Shown: positions 7,970-19,447, counted from the first letter of the stretch. The stretch is DNA of 51,683 nucleotides from Stutzerimonas stutzeri (GCF_002909485.1 NZ_PPXG01000013.1:1-51683); one strand, 5' to 3'. Program-made: numbers and translations. The notes: generated from the sequence alone by a model not told the origin.

Positions 7970-10588
7970 ATGTCCGTACGCTTCATTCCTGATGCGCTAA
8001 GTGCAGAGGCAAGCGCTGCAGGGCAACTCGCGTCGATTCCTCGCCTGCCTCCTGTGCACATAGCACGCCCGCGGCTAGTTCAATCATTGCTTGGCTCTGA
8101 TTGCCGTTTGCGCCTGATATGTGCGCCGGCTGGCTTCGGCAAGACGGTGCTGATGAGTGAATGTGCACGATTGGTGCCCGAGGGCACGCAGCTGGTATGG
8201 CTGGACCTTGGCGGGCGAATGTGTACCGTGCAGGCGCTGTATAGACAGCTGGCCAGCGCGCTGGCAGAGCCGTTGAACAGCGACGGCGGCAGCGAAGACG
8301 ACATGCTCGGCATGCTGCGACGCGTCCGCCAGCCGCTGTGGATCATGCTTGATGACTATCCGCGTGATTACAGTCCGGAGCTCGATGCATGCCTCGACAT
8401 GCTACTGGATATGGGGCCGACTCCGATCAGCTGGTGGGTCACCAGCCGCCGCCAGCCAGCCTGGAAGTTGCCGCGATTGCTGTTGCAAGGTCACTTGTTC
8501 GAGCTGGAGGCCGAGTCGCTTGCGTTTACCGCGGAGGAGCTTGAGCTATTACTTCAGGTTCACCGGCTGACCCTTTCGCCGGAGAGCTTTCAGCAGTTGC
8601 ATCTGGGTACCGAGGGGTGGCCTGCTGGCGTTTGTCTGATGCTGCTTAGCGCCGACGAACAGGCGCTGCGCGAGCGGCTGGTTGCCGGCACGCCTTTGCT
8701 TCGTGATTATGTCCAGCGCGAAGTGATGGCAGGGTTAAGCGAAGACGTGCGGCGTGCTTTGGTTGCCCTGGCGCGTATGCCTCGTTTCTCTGCGGAGCTC
8801 TGCGATCATGTGCTTGACGGTGTCGGCCGCGAGATTCTCGGTATTCTGAAGACACAGCAGTTGTTCATCCGGCAGATCGACAACTGCGGCGAGTGGTTTC
8901 GGTTGTGGAAGCCGCTTGCGCTGATGCTGCAGCGTTCGGAAACCGCGACGCCGACCCAAGTGCATCTGCGTGCCTGCCAGTGGTTCGCCAGTCGCGGCGA
9001 AATGCGTGAGGCGGTGGAGCACGCGCTCTGGGCGGGGCAGCCAGAGGTGGCCGCCAACTATCTGCAGCGTTACGGCCAGGAGCAGCTCCTGATCGGCGAT
9101 AACGTATCGCGCTTTCTGAAATGGCGCAGCGAATTACCTCAGGACCTGTTCGCCAGCACCACTCGACTGATCGTATTGCAGGGGTGGGCGCTGATCATTT
9201 CTGCTCGCCTCGATGAAGTGGATGACTGCCTGGCCGAACTGGCTAAGTTCTTCCCCCAGCCCGATGCGCGCCGGCAAGCCCAGCTGCTGGCGCAATGGCA
9301 GGCATTGCGTGGGTTTCTGGCGCGCCTGCGTGGCGAACCCGAGGCACGCGAGAACTGCCTTCAGGCCCTGGAGATACTGTCCGACCATGCTTGGGCGCAA
9401 CGTGTGCTCTGTTATCAGGTGCTGACTCAGCAGGCGATGGCAGAGGGTGAACTGGAGCTCGCTCAGCGCTACAACAGCGAAGGCATGAAACTCGCGCGGC
9501 TCAAAGGCAGCGTGCTTTACGAAGTGATGCTCAGCGTTGATCGCATCCAGTTGCTGGAGCTGACGGGTGAGTTCGAGCGTGCCGTCGGCGTGCTGAATGA
9601 GGCGCTTCAGGCTCTGCGCGAGACGGTTCGGCATAGCCCGCTCATCGGGCGGCTTCAGCTTCTGCAGGGCCATCTTTTGGCCTACCAGGGACTTGATGAG
9701 CCGGCACAGGAGGCTTACCAGCTAGGAAAGGTCGAAACCGAAACCTGCGGTGATTCCTACTGTTTCTTTGGCTATGTTGGGCTGGCTGAGCTCGCTGCGC
9801 GCAGTCAGGAGTTTGCCTGCGCCTATCACTGGCTGCGCGACGCTGAGCGGTTGTCGCAGTGGCGACACGTCCCGGAGGCAAGATTTCGAGGCATCTTGCT
9901 GCTAATAAACGGCGTGGCCTGGTTGCACCAGGGAGAGCTTCGCAAGGCTCGCGGTGCGCTGTGTCAGGTGCGAGATCTGTACGAAGGGCAGGGCTATTTA
10001 TCACCGTCCGGCTTTTATGAGTTGCTGCCCAGGGTCCGGCGTTATCTGGCGGTGATCGATATTCTCGAAGGGCAGACGGCGAAAGCGATCATCGCCTTGC
10101 GCGAGCAGGTCGAGCAGAACTTGCAGGTTCAGCGGCTGGGTCTTGCGTGTGAATGCCGTTTCAGTCTGGCCGAAGCGCTTCAGGCTGATGGCCAAATCGC
10201 CGAGGCGGAGATGGAGCTACGCCTAGCGCTAGGTGAAGCGGCGCGGCAGCAACTGGTAAAGCCGCTTTACGAGTTGCATCACCGACAGCCGCAATGGCTT
10301 ACCCGTGTATTGCCCGCGGTGAAGGGCGAGTCGTTGCGATACAGGCTGCTGAAGTACGAGCGCGAGCCGGAAATGTCGCTTCCTTCAGCGGAGGAAACAG
10401 TACTTAGTAATCGTGAACTGACTGTTTTGCGTCTGATTGCCCAAGGCTGTTCGAATCAGGAGATCGCCGAGCAGTTGTTCATTTCCCTGCATACGGTCAA
10501 GACGCATGCGCGCAGGATCAATACCAAGCTGGGTGTGGCGCGCCGAACGCAGGCGGTGGCCAAGGCCAAGGCGCTTGCCTGGCTTTAG
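7970..10588 (+). CDS. MalT-like LuxR family transcriptional activator (STAND ATPase)
   Basis: 872-residue regulator of the large ATP-binding LuxR (LAL/MalT) class. A Walker A motif APAGFGKT lies at residues 52-59 with a DDYP Walker B-like segment further on. A winged-helix region follows, then a long helical repeat (TPR-like) sensor region from about 330 to 780. The LuxR HTH is at 810-872 (LTVLRLIAQGCSNQEIAEQL, then HTVKTHARRIN). MalT homologues bind an inducer through the repeat domain and oligomerise with ATP on target promoters. Its position after the DUF1302-DUF1329 unit suggests it controls that unit, but a strong terminator separates them and no target site was identified. The ligand is unknown. 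Confidence 0.9.
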   Translation: MSVRFIPDALSAEASAAGQLASIPRLPPVHIARPRLVQSLLGSDCRLRLICAPAGFGKTVLMSECARLVPEGTQLVWLDLGGRMCTVQALYRQLASALAEPLNSDGGSEDDMLGMLRRVRQPLWIMLDDYPRDYSPELDACLDMLLDMGPTPISWWVTSRRQPAWKLPRLLLQGHLFELEAESLAFTAEELELLLQVHRLTLSPESFQQLHLGTEGWPAGVCLMLLSADEQALRERLVAGTPLLRDYVQREVMAGLSEDVRRALVALARMPRFSAELCDHVLDGVGREILGILKTQQLFIRQIDNCGEWFRLWKPLALMLQRSETATPTQVHLRACQWFASRGEMREAVEHALWAGQPEVAANYLQRYGQEQLLIGDNVSRFLKWRSELPQDLFASTTRLIVLQGWALIISARLDEVDDCLAELAKFFPQPDARRQAQLLAQWQALRGFLARLRGEPEARENCLQALEILSDHAWAQRVLCYQVLTQQAMAEGELELAQRYNSEGMKLARLKGSVLYEVMLSVDRIQLLELTGEFERAVGVLNEALQALRETVRHSPLIGRLQLLQGHLLAYQGLDEPAQEAYQLGKVETETCGDSYCFFGYVGLAELAARSQEFACAYHWLRDAERLSQWRHVPEARFRGILLLINGVAWLHQGELRKARGALCQVRDLYEGQGYLSPSGFYELLPRVRRYLAVIDILEGQTAKAIIALREQVEQNLQVQRLGLACECRFSLAEALQADGQIAEAEMELRLALGEAARQQLVKPLYELHHRQPQWLTRVLPAVKGESLRYRLLKYEREPEMSLPSAEETVLSNRELTVLRLIAQGCSNQEIAEQLFISLHTVKTHARRINTKLGVARRTQAVAKAKALAWL

Positions 10589-10753
10589 GGAGGGCTGCAG
10601 GATTCACCCATCGTTGCGTATGGACGCGCGATGTTCGGACACAACGATGTGCTGCGAGTCGAAAGACCGGCAGATGGGGAGTGGGTTCTTGTTGTTGTTT
10701 TCGATGGTTCGAGACGAAGCGACGGCAACCTGTAGGCAGTCAGGCTGATGACA

Positions 10754-11023
10754 CTACAGCGGGGCGGGGTGCAACTCTCCGCGAGCTGCGCGTGATGGCA
10801 TCTGGTCGCCGCGTTCGATGGCGAGGCTGACCTGCAGGCTGGTAATCAGCCGCTGCAGTTTCTGCTGATCACTCCACTGCTCGGCGCTGATGAAACGCTT
10901 CACTGCAACACCTTCTGCGCCTGTTAGTGTCAGCAGTATGCTGCCGTCCGGCTTCTCGATGCAGAAGTTCACATTGTAGCGAGGACGAAATACATCACTG
11001 ATCTTCTGGAATGGACTCGTCAT
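10754..11023 (-). CDS. DUF3509 domain-containing protein
   Basis: 89-residue protein of the Pseudomonas-restricted DUF3509 family, recognised from the pattern NPFQ-like start (SPFQKISDVF), GSILLTLTG, a V-x-R-x-I-S-A-E-Q segment and a following amphipathic helix (LQRLITSLQ). No function is known for the family. Monocistronic, lying between the LuxR gene and yebG. It supports a pseudomonad origin for the chromosome. Confidence 0.75.
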   Translation of the reverse strand: MTSPFQKISDVFRPRYNVNFCIEKPDGSILLTLTGAEGVAVKRFISAEQWSDQQKLQRLITSLQVSLAIERGDQMPSRAARGELHPAPL

Positions 11024-11142
11024 GCCTAATTACCTGTGTGAGGGGTTGCCAGCTATGGACCCGGCAAGGCAATGACAAGTTTCCAGGCTGCGGTGCTCAT
11101 TGGTCTGCTCACGGCCAACGTGTTTTCGGCTCATTTATACCG

Positions 11143-11397
11143 TCAGGCTTGTACTGTCAGCTCCGCTAAAGCCTCAGGGCTGCTCTTGAAGGCCTTAGCG
11201 AACAAGTCGCGATGCCTTGCCATGTAGATGCCAATATCCTCGGCCTGCTGCTCACTCAGCGATGGAGAGGCTTGCTGCAGGACTGCCGCCAGCGCTTCGG
11301 CCAGCTCAAGCATCTTGTCGTGACGATCGGCTTCGGCTTTATCCATGAACAAACGCTCCAGGTCCCGACTGCTGCGGTACACCACTTCGACGGCCAT
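11143..11397 (-). CDS. yebG: YebG family SOS-inducible protein
   Basis: 84-residue homologue of E. coli YebG, a DNA-damage-inducible protein of unknown mechanism. The start MAVEVVYRSSRD, the EADRHDKMLELAEAL block and an acidic, helical second half match the family; E. coli YebG begins MAVEVKY and has EADAYDKMLDTADLL. Start ATG at 11397 is preceded by GAGGTGG. A perfect LexA box lies 30 bp upstream, which is independent support for the identification. Confidence 0.9.
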   Translation of the reverse strand: MAVEVVYRSSRDLERLFMDKAEADRHDKMLELAEALAAVLQQASPSLSEQQAEDIGIYMARHRDLFAKAFKSSPEALAELTVQA

Positions 11398-11426
11398 TTA
11401 CCACCTCGGTCATTGGCAGATTAATA

Positions 11427-11442
11427 CTGTTTATCTGTACAG
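11427..11442 (-). promoter_or_regulatory. LexA (SOS) box upstream of yebG
   Basis: The 16-mer CTGTTTATCTGTACAG fits the gammaproteobacterial LexA consensus CTGT-N8-ACAG exactly. It is placed 30 bp upstream of the yebG start codon, where LexA repression would block transcription. Confidence 0.85.
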
Positions 11443-11489
11443 CATAAGCGGGTGGGGCAAAGATTGATAGTGCTCTGTCCCTGGTCGCT

Positions 11490-12050
11490 TCAGTCGGCGA
11501 AATGCCCCTGCAGGCGTTCGGCATGAAATTCCAGAGTGGCTGCGCGATAGCCACTGCGTAGTAACGGCAGTGGGAGGCAGGATTCCCATCGGGCTCCTGG
11601 CTGGAGGTCTCCGGGGCCCTGATAGATCGGGGCGTCGAAGGCACTTCGCGCGAGGTTTGTACGTGATCCTGGCGAGTAGGCCGCCACTTCCCATCGCAGG
11701 CTCTGTAACGCTTTGTCGGTGTGATTATGCACGCTTACGTGAAGTGGCTGAGCACCGGTGCAGCGTCGGGGGTCGTGGGACAGCTGGATCTCGATGCGAC
11801 TGAGCAGTTGTTCCTCGCGATGCTCCTGCCAGAGTACCCAGCCGGCGACAAGTACGAGGCCTAGTACGGCGCCCAGCGAAATGGGCACGGCTCTGAATGG
11901 GTAGCGAATCAGCAGCACAAGCCAGGTGAGGATAAGCAGGGCGCCAATCAACATGGCCGAATACCGGCGAACAGGTGGCAGAGCAGCATGAAAGTCCTCC
12001 GTAACGACGTGGTTCATGCTAACCCGTGCTAGCGATTGTTGCGCAACCAT
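11490..12050 (-). CDS. Small two-helix membrane protein (Pseudomonas 'multidrug transporter' label)
   Basis: 186-residue protein with two adjacent membrane helices (about residues 32-48 and 55-73), followed by a roughly 110-residue soluble domain rich in beta strands (IEIQLSHDP..., LHVSVHNHTDK..., LRWEVAAYSPGSR). Similar pseudomonad proteins are sometimes labelled multidrug transporter, but nothing in the sequence supports transport: two helices and an extracytoplasmic-looking Ig-like domain are all that is visible. A start at Met12 (12017) is possible; neither start has a clear ribosome binding site. Lies between yebG and dciA on the same strand. Confidence 0.65.
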   Translation of the reverse strand: MVAQQSLARVSMNHVVTEDFHAALPPVRRYSAMLIGALLILTWLVLLIRYPFRAVPISLGAVLGLVLVAGWVLWQEHREEQLLSRIEIQLSHDPRRCTGAQPLHVSVHNHTDKALQSLRWEVAAYSPGSRTNLARSAFDAPIYQGPGDLQPGARWESCLPLPLLRSGYRAATLEFHAERLQGHFAD

Positions 12051-12074
12051 GGCGCAGGCATTTGTAGCAGGATG

Positions 12075-12530
12075 TCAGTCTTTCTGTTTGCTGCGACTGG
12101 CCAGGCGCTCAAGTGCAGCACGCAGCTTGGGGTCGCGGATGCCATCAGCTGCGGCCTGAATGCTATCGGCGGCGTTGCTTGAAAGCGGTTGCGTGCGGGC
12201 CGGAGTGTGCCTCGGTGGAGGCGGGGGCTGCACCTTGAATTGGATGCGAGTCAGGCCCGCGAATGCTTCGAGTGCTTCCAGCTGGCGCTGCAGCCGACGC
12301 TGCTGATAGCGCAGGCGCGTGGCCCAGTGGCCATCGGTGACAATCAGCAGCAGGCAGCCCTCGCGCCAAGATGCCACACGACAATGCTCGCGGGCGGCGG
12401 GCTGTAATTGGCTTTCCAGCAACTGTTGCAGGCGATCAAGGCGAAGGGCTTCGCCGAATAGCGCTCTGAGCGGCTTTACTTCGCGCAACAGGGCCGCGGG
12501 TGCGCGGGCTGGTGACGGGCGAAAGGCCAT
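12075..12530 (-). CDS. dciA: DciA-like DUF721 protein (replicative helicase loader/regulator)
   Basis: 151-residue protein of the DUF721/DciA family, which in bacteria lacking DnaC promotes loading of the DnaB helicase. The N-terminal KH-like domain is visible (LRPLFGEALRLDRLQQ-type start, CRVASWREGCLLLIVTDGHWATRLRYQ), then a flexible proline-rich tail. I chose ATG 12530 because the conserved domain begins at once (MAFRPSPARAP); an upstream in-frame extension of 51 codons has no family similarity. The location divergent from secA is the usual place for this gene in Pseudomonas. Confidence 0.85.
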   Translation of the reverse strand: MAFRPSPARAPAALLREVKPLRALFGEALRLDRLQQLLESQLQPAAREHCRVASWREGCLLLIVTDGHWATRLRYQQRRLQRQLEALEAFAGLTRIQFKVQPPPPPRHTPARTQPLSSNAADSIQAAADGIRDPKLRAALERLASRSKQKD

Positions 12531-12691
12531 GATGGTCCGTAGGTTCAGTGGTGACGCTTGCATCGTAGCAGAAGCCTGCGCGCCCTGGCGCTGCCTATGC
12601 GGAGGTGCGATGGGCCATTTCGAGGCCGGGGTCGAGTACCGAAAAATGCGCTGTGTCTGGCTTTCGGCAAGATCGACTAGCACGGCATCAT

Positions 12692-12757
12692 CAGTGACGC
12701 TGAGTCACTGCGCTGCGCAGTTAGGCACCTTTCCTCACTGCCGTTTCCGAGTAGAAT
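12692..12757 (+). promoter_or_regulatory. Intergenic control region of dciA/secA with a palindrome and a -10 element
   Basis: A perfect 7-bp inverted repeat, CAGTGAC 12692-12698 / GTCACTG 12704-12710, lies between the divergent genes. A good -10 (TAGAAT, 12752-12757) stands 68 bp upstream of the secA start with only a poor -35. The palindrome could be an operator or a transcript hairpin; no regulator can be named. Confidence 0.35.
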
Positions 12758-12825
12758 GGCCCTTTTGCACGCAGCCGTGACCCCACGGACGTGCCTCCAT
12801 CCCCAGCATGGAAGTCTTTGTCGAT

Positions 12826-15564
<2,739 letters not shown>

Positions 15565-15587
15565 GTCCGACCTCGCCGTTAATTCCG

Positions 15588-15622
15588 CGCCGCGACCGGC
15601 TTCTGCCGCTCGCGGCGTTTTT
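15588..15622 (+). terminator. Rho-independent terminator after secA
   Basis: Two stacked stems (CGCCGCGA 15588-15595 with TCGCGGCG 15610-15617, and inner CGGC-TTCT-GCCG), followed by five T residues. Confidence 0.88.
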
Positions 15623-15677
15623 GTCGCAAACCCGTTCTCGGCCTCTTGGCCATCCATTGTTCTGAAGGAGCGCATCC

Positions 15678-16895
15678 ATGGCTGTTGGTCTTGGTCCTTT
15701 ACCTACCCTGCACCCGGTACCCGGTTTCGAACTCGGCATCGCTTCTGCTGGCATCAAGCGACCGGGGCGCAAGGACGTAGTGATCATGCGCTGTGCCGAA
15801 GGCTCGCGGATTGCGGGCGTGACCACCACCAACGCTTTTTGCGCTGCACCAGTGATCATCACCCGTGAGCGCCTGCAGGGCCCGGTGCGCTACCTGCTGA
15901 CCAATACTGGTAACGCCAATGCCGGAACCGGACCGCAGGGCTTGGCCGATGCACGGCACACCTGCGCGGCGTTGGCTGCCATCACCGGGGTCGACGAGAC
16001 GGCTGTGCTGCCGTTCTCGACCGGCGTGATCGGCGAGCCGCTGCCGGTGCAGAAGATCGAATCGGCATTGCAGGCGGCGCTCGATGACCTGTCGACGGAC
16101 CACTGGGCCGAAGCTGCTACCGGCATCATGACCACAGATACGCTACCCAAGGGCGCCAGTCGGCAGTTCCTGCACGATGGCGTGACGGTGACCGTCACCG
16201 GTATCAGCAAGGGCGCCGGCATGATCCGGCCGAACATGGCGACCATGCTCGGTTACATCGCCACCGACGCCAAGGTTGCCGGCAGCGTGCTGCAGGATCT
16301 GGTACGCGATGCGGCGAACAAGTCGTTCAACCGCATCACCATCGACGGTGATACCTCCACCAACGATTGCTGCATGCTTATCGCCACCGGTCAGGCTGCT
16401 CTGCCCGAGATCACCGAAGCCACCGGCGAGCTGTTCGGCAAGCTCAAGCAGGCAGTGCTGGAGGTCTTCATGGAGGTGGCTCAGGCCATCGTCCGCGACG
16501 GTGAAGGCGCGACCAAGTTCGTCACGGTGCAGGTCAACGGTGGTGGCAACCATCAGGAGTGCCTGGACGTCGCTTATGCCGTGGCGCATTCGCCGCTGAT
16601 CAAGACCGCGCTGTTCGCCTCGGACCCGAACTGGGGGCGTATCCTCGCCGCCGTGGGCTATGCCGGCGTGCCTGACCTGGATGTAAGCAAGATCGACGTG
16701 TTTCTGGGCGAAGTCTGCATCGCCAGCCAGGGCGGTCGCTCGCCCAGCTACACCGAAGAGCAGGGCGCGGCGGTGATGGCTCGCGAGGAAATCACCATCC
16801 GCATTGAGTTGGGTCGTGGCAGCTGCAGCGAGACCATCTGGACCACTGATCTGTCCCACGAGTACGTGAAGATCAACGCCGAATACCGCACCTGA
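15678..16895 (+). CDS. argJ: Bifunctional glutamate N-acetyltransferase / amino-acid acetyltransferase
   Basis: Arginine biosynthesis enzyme moving the acetyl group from N-acetylornithine to glutamate, and often also using acetyl-CoA. The precursor of 405 residues is self-cleaved into alpha and beta chains at the conserved Ala-Thr bond of RPNMATMLGY, leaving the nucleophile Thr189 at the beta-chain N-terminus. GNANAGTG (oxyanion region) and SDPNWGRIL are also typical. Start ATG 15678 follows GAAGGAG. Its position just after secA is conserved in Pseudomonas. Confidence 0.97.
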   Translation: MAVGLGPLPTLHPVPGFELGIASAGIKRPGRKDVVIMRCAEGSRIAGVTTTNAFCAAPVIITRERLQGPVRYLLTNTGNANAGTGPQGLADARHTCAALAAITGVDETAVLPFSTGVIGEPLPVQKIESALQAALDDLSTDHWAEAATGIMTTDTLPKGASRQFLHDGVTVTVTGISKGAGMIRPNMATMLGYIATDAKVAGSVLQDLVRDAANKSFNRITIDGDTSTNDCCMLIATGQAALPEITEATGELFGKLKQAVLEVFMEVAQAIVRDGEGATKFVTVQVNGGGNHQECLDVAYAVAHSPLIKTALFASDPNWGRILAAVGYAGVPDLDVSKIDVFLGEVCIASQGGRSPSYTEEQGAAVMAREEITIRIELGRGSCSETIWTTDLSHEYVKINAEYRT

Positions 16896-16914
16896 TCGAA
16901 CTCTGCGTTTAGCT

Positions 16915-16950
16915 ATTCCCGTTGTGCATGACCCCATGTGCAACGGGAAT
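16915..16950 (+). terminator. Hairpin after argJ
   Basis: Arms ATTCCCGTTG (16915-16924) and CAACGGGAAT (16941-16950) pair perfectly and continue inward with two mismatches. Only a weak T-rich tail follows, so termination efficiency is uncertain. Confidence 0.55.
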
Positions 16951-17019
16951 TTGCCATTTGCGCTTGCCGCGCTTTAACGTCCGCTGACTCTTCCCTAAGA
17001 CACTCGAGGCGCATCGGTC

Positions 17020-17652
17020 ATGGCTCTGCAATTGGTCGTCGGTGACAAGAACTACTCCTCCTGGTCGCTGCGCGCCGCTCTGGCATTGGAGCTGTCCGAG
17101 GCTGCCTGCGTGCAGATTCCGGTGTCGCTCTATCGGCCCGACAGCCGAGCTCGGCTGCTCAGTTATTCGCCAACGGGTAAGGTGCCGGTGCTGCTGACCG
17201 AGGACGGCCCGGTGTGGGATTCGCTGGCAATCGCCGAATACCTTGCCGAGCAGTTCCCCGATGCACACCTGTGGCCGCGCGAGCGCTATGCGCGCGCATT
17301 GGCGCGAAGTATCTGCGCGGAGATGCACAGTGGCTTTCAGGCGCTGCGCAGCCATCTGCCGATGGATATGGCGCGCGACCAGGCCTTGCCTGAGGTTCCC
17401 GATGCAGTTCGAGCAGACATCGAGCGAATCTGCGCCATCTGGATCGATTGCCGTGAGCGCTTTGGCCTGAGCGGTGATTATCTGTTCGGCCAACCAAGTA
17501 TCGCTGATGCGTTTTATGCCCCGGTGGCTTCGCGCCTGCGAAGTTATCGGGTGGCCTTACCGGCCGCCGCAGCGAGCTATGTTGAGACGATCCATCAGTG
17601 GCCGGCTTTCCAGCGCTGGCATCAGGGCGCCCTTCAGGAAGTGAGAAAGTGA
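17020..17652 (+). CDS. Glutathione S-transferase family protein
   Basis: 210-residue cytosolic GST. The N-terminal thioredoxin-like half contains the active-site Ser region (NYSSWSLRAALAL) and the glutathione-binding cis-Pro and Ser (GKVPVLL, WDSLAIAEYL). The all-helical C-terminal half has the usual SIADAFYAPVASRL segment. Substrate cannot be told. Its stop overlaps the start of the next gene (GTGA), so it is translationally coupled to the MutT-ThiE protein. Confidence 0.9.
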   Translation: MALQLVVGDKNYSSWSLRAALALELSEAACVQIPVSLYRPDSRARLLSYSPTGKVPVLLTEDGPVWDSLAIAEYLAEQFPDAHLWPRERYARALARSICAEMHSGFQALRSHLPMDMARDQALPEVPDAVRADIERICAIWIDCRERFGLSGDYLFGQPSIADAFYAPVASRLRSYRVALPAAAASYVETIHQWPAFQRWHQGALQEVRK

Positions 17653-18590
17653 AACGAATCCATGTTGCCGCGGCCGTTATTCGTGACGCCGACGAGCGGG
17701 TGCTGATCGCCAAGCGACCGCTCGACAAGCACCAGGGGGGGCTGTGGGAGTTTCCCGGCGGAAAGGTCGAGGCAGATGAGCGCGTCGAGGCGGCGCTGGC
17801 GCGTGAGCTGCTGGAGGAGCTGGGCATCGTCGTTACCGCGGCGCAGCCGTTGATCCAGGTGCGCCACGATTATCCGGACAAGCAGGTGCTGCTCGATGTC
17901 TGGGAGGTGCACGCGTTTACCGGTGAACCCCACGGTGCGGAAGGTCAGCCGCTGATGTGGGTGACGGCGGAACAGTTGACGGACTACAGCTTCCCGGCTG
18001 CGAATCAGCCGATCGTCGCTGCTGCGCGCTTGCCTCAGCACTACCTGATAACGCCGGATGGCATCGCCCCGCAACGGTTGCTCGATGGACTCGCGCGAGC
18101 GCTGGATGACGGCATACGCCTGATCCAGCTACGTGTACCGTCGCTACCGCCTGCCGACTACCGTGCGTTGGCAGAGCGGGTGCTGGCCTTGTGCGAGGGT
18201 CGTGCTCAGCTGATGCTCAAGGGCCCTCTAGAGTGGGCGTGCGACTACCCCGTTGCAGGCTGGCATCTGACCGCAAAGCAGCTGCGAGAGCAGGCAGGGG
18301 GAGAACGACCGATCGCGGCGGGTAGCTGGCTGGCAGCGTCCTGTCATAGCGGCGAGGAGCTGGCACTTGCTGCGGCTTTGGGAGTAGATTTCGTCACGTT
18401 GTCGCCGGTGCAGGCTACTGCCAGCCATCCTCGGTCGCCGGCTTTGGGCTGGCCGCGTGTTGCCGATTTGCTGTTAGGCTTCGATCGACCGGTTTACCTG
18501 CTGGGCGGCCTTCAGGCGTCTGACTTGTCCACGGCTCGTCGAGCGGGTGCGCAGGGCGTCGCGGCGATTCGGGCGTTCTGGCCGAATTGA
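17649..18590 (+). CDS. mutT: MutT-type Nudix hydrolase fused to a ThiE-like domain
   Basis: 313-residue two-domain protein. Residues 1-130 are an 8-oxo-dGTP diphosphatase of the MutT type, with a complete Nudix box (G-x5-E-x7-RE-LLEELGI) and the FPGGK motif, sanitising the nucleotide pool. Residues 140-313 resemble a thiamine-phosphate synthase TIM barrel (YLLGGLQASDL, GVAAIRAFW at the end). This fusion is common in Pseudomonas, where the ThiE-like part is of unclear activity. I chose GTG 17649, in the 4-bp overlap with the GST stop and after AGGA, because the Nudix domain starts immediately (VKRIHVAAAVIRD). Confidence 0.92.
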   Translation: MKRIHVAAAVIRDADERVLIAKRPLDKHQGGLWEFPGGKVEADERVEAALARELLEELGIVVTAAQPLIQVRHDYPDKQVLLDVWEVHAFTGEPHGAEGQPLMWVTAEQLTDYSFPAANQPIVAAARLPQHYLITPDGIAPQRLLDGLARALDDGIRLIQLRVPSLPPADYRALAERVLALCEGRAQLMLKGPLEWACDYPVAGWHLTAKQLREQAGGERPIAAGSWLAASCHSGEELALAAALGVDFVTLSPVQATASHPRSPALGWPRVADLLLGFDRPVYLLGGLQASDLSTARRAGAQGVAAIRAFWPN

Positions 18591-18655
18591 ACCACGCCCG
18601 CAATTGTGGGTCACTGGCGATGCCGCCGTAGGCCGGTCATACGAATGTGTTATCG

Positions 18656-18692
18656 ATAGATGAAAGCAATCGGCGCTATTCCCTTAATCAAT
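18656..18692 (+). promoter_or_regulatory. Candidate OxyR binding site upstream of ahpC
   Basis: Four tetramers with exact 7-nt spacing: ATAG (18656), CAAT (18667), ATTC (18678) and CAAT (18689). They match the OxyR pattern ATAG-N7-CTAT-N7-ATAG-N7-CTAT at 12 of 16 positions. The site is about 72 bp upstream of the ahpC start, a fitting place for OxyR activation. Spacing is convincing; the tetramers are imperfect. Confidence 0.45.
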
Positions 18693-18763
18693 TAACGGTA
18701 TGCTGCTGGCTGCGCTATCGTAGGCCCCGTCAAAGTTTCTTAACCCCCCAAAGGAGTTAGCAG

Positions 18764-19327
18764 ATGTCGCTGATCAACACTCAAGTTCAACCTTTCAAAG
18801 TCAATGCCTTCCACAATGGCAAGTTCATTGAAGTCACCGAAGAATCCCTGAAGGGCAAGTGGTCGGTTCTGATCTTCATGCCGGCAGCGTTCACCTTTAA
18901 CTGCCCGACTGAAATCGAAGACGCTGCCAACAGCTACGCCGAATTCCAGAAGGCCGGTACCGAGGTGTACATCGTCACCACCGATACCCACTTCTCGCAC
19001 AAGGTTTGGCATGAAACTTCCCCTGCCGTTGGCAAGGCGCAGTTCCCGCTGATCGGTGACCCGACTCACCAGCTGACCCGCGCTTTCGGTGTGCACATCG
19101 AAGAAGAAGGTCTGGCGCTGCGTGGCACCTTCCTGATCAACCCGGAAGGCGTGATCAAGACCGTCGAGATTCATTCCAACGAGATCGCTCGTGACGTGTC
19201 GGAAACTCTGCGCAAGCTGAAAGCCGCCCAGTACACCGCCGCTCACCCGGGCGAAGTTTGCCCGGCCAAGTGGAAAGAGGGCGAGAAGACCCTGGCTCCT
19301 TCGCTGGACTTGGTCGGCAAGATCTAA
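18764..19327 (+). CDS. ahpC: Alkyl hydroperoxide reductase subunit C (typical 2-Cys peroxiredoxin)
   Basis: 187-residue peroxiredoxin reducing hydrogen peroxide and organic hydroperoxides. The peroxidatic Cys47 sits in PAAFTFNCPTE and the resolving Cys166 in HPGEVCPAKW; the C-terminal tail is full length. An AAAGGAG site precedes the start. Followed by ahpF, its flavoprotein reductase, 120 bp downstream, but with a strong hairpin and T-run in between. That arrangement lets AhpC be made in excess of AhpF. Confidence 0.97.
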   Translation: MSLINTQVQPFKVNAFHNGKFIEVTEESLKGKWSVLIFMPAAFTFNCPTEIEDAANSYAEFQKAGTEVYIVTTDTHFSHKVWHETSPAVGKAQFPLIGDPTHQLTRAFGVHIEEEGLALRGTFLINPEGVIKTVEIHSNEIARDVSETLRKLKAAQYTAAHPGEVCPAKWKEGEKTLAPSLDLVGKI

Positions 19328-19383
19328 GGCTTCGCCTATCTGCCCTGCGTGCTGGAGGGCTGCTCAAAGCTCTCTGGCAACCC

Positions 19384-19415
19384 AACGCCTGGACGCGAAC
19401 CGTCCGGGCGTTTTA
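19384..19415 (+). terminator. Intercistronic terminator between ahpC and ahpF
   Basis: 12-bp stem (AACGCCTGGACG 19384-19395 with CGTCCGGGCGTT 19401-19412, one G-U pair), 5-nt loop and a T-rich tail. It probably limits read-through from ahpC into ahpF. Confidence 0.85.
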
Positions 19416-19447
19416 TTTCCTGAATTCCGTACGGGGTACCGCTGCTC

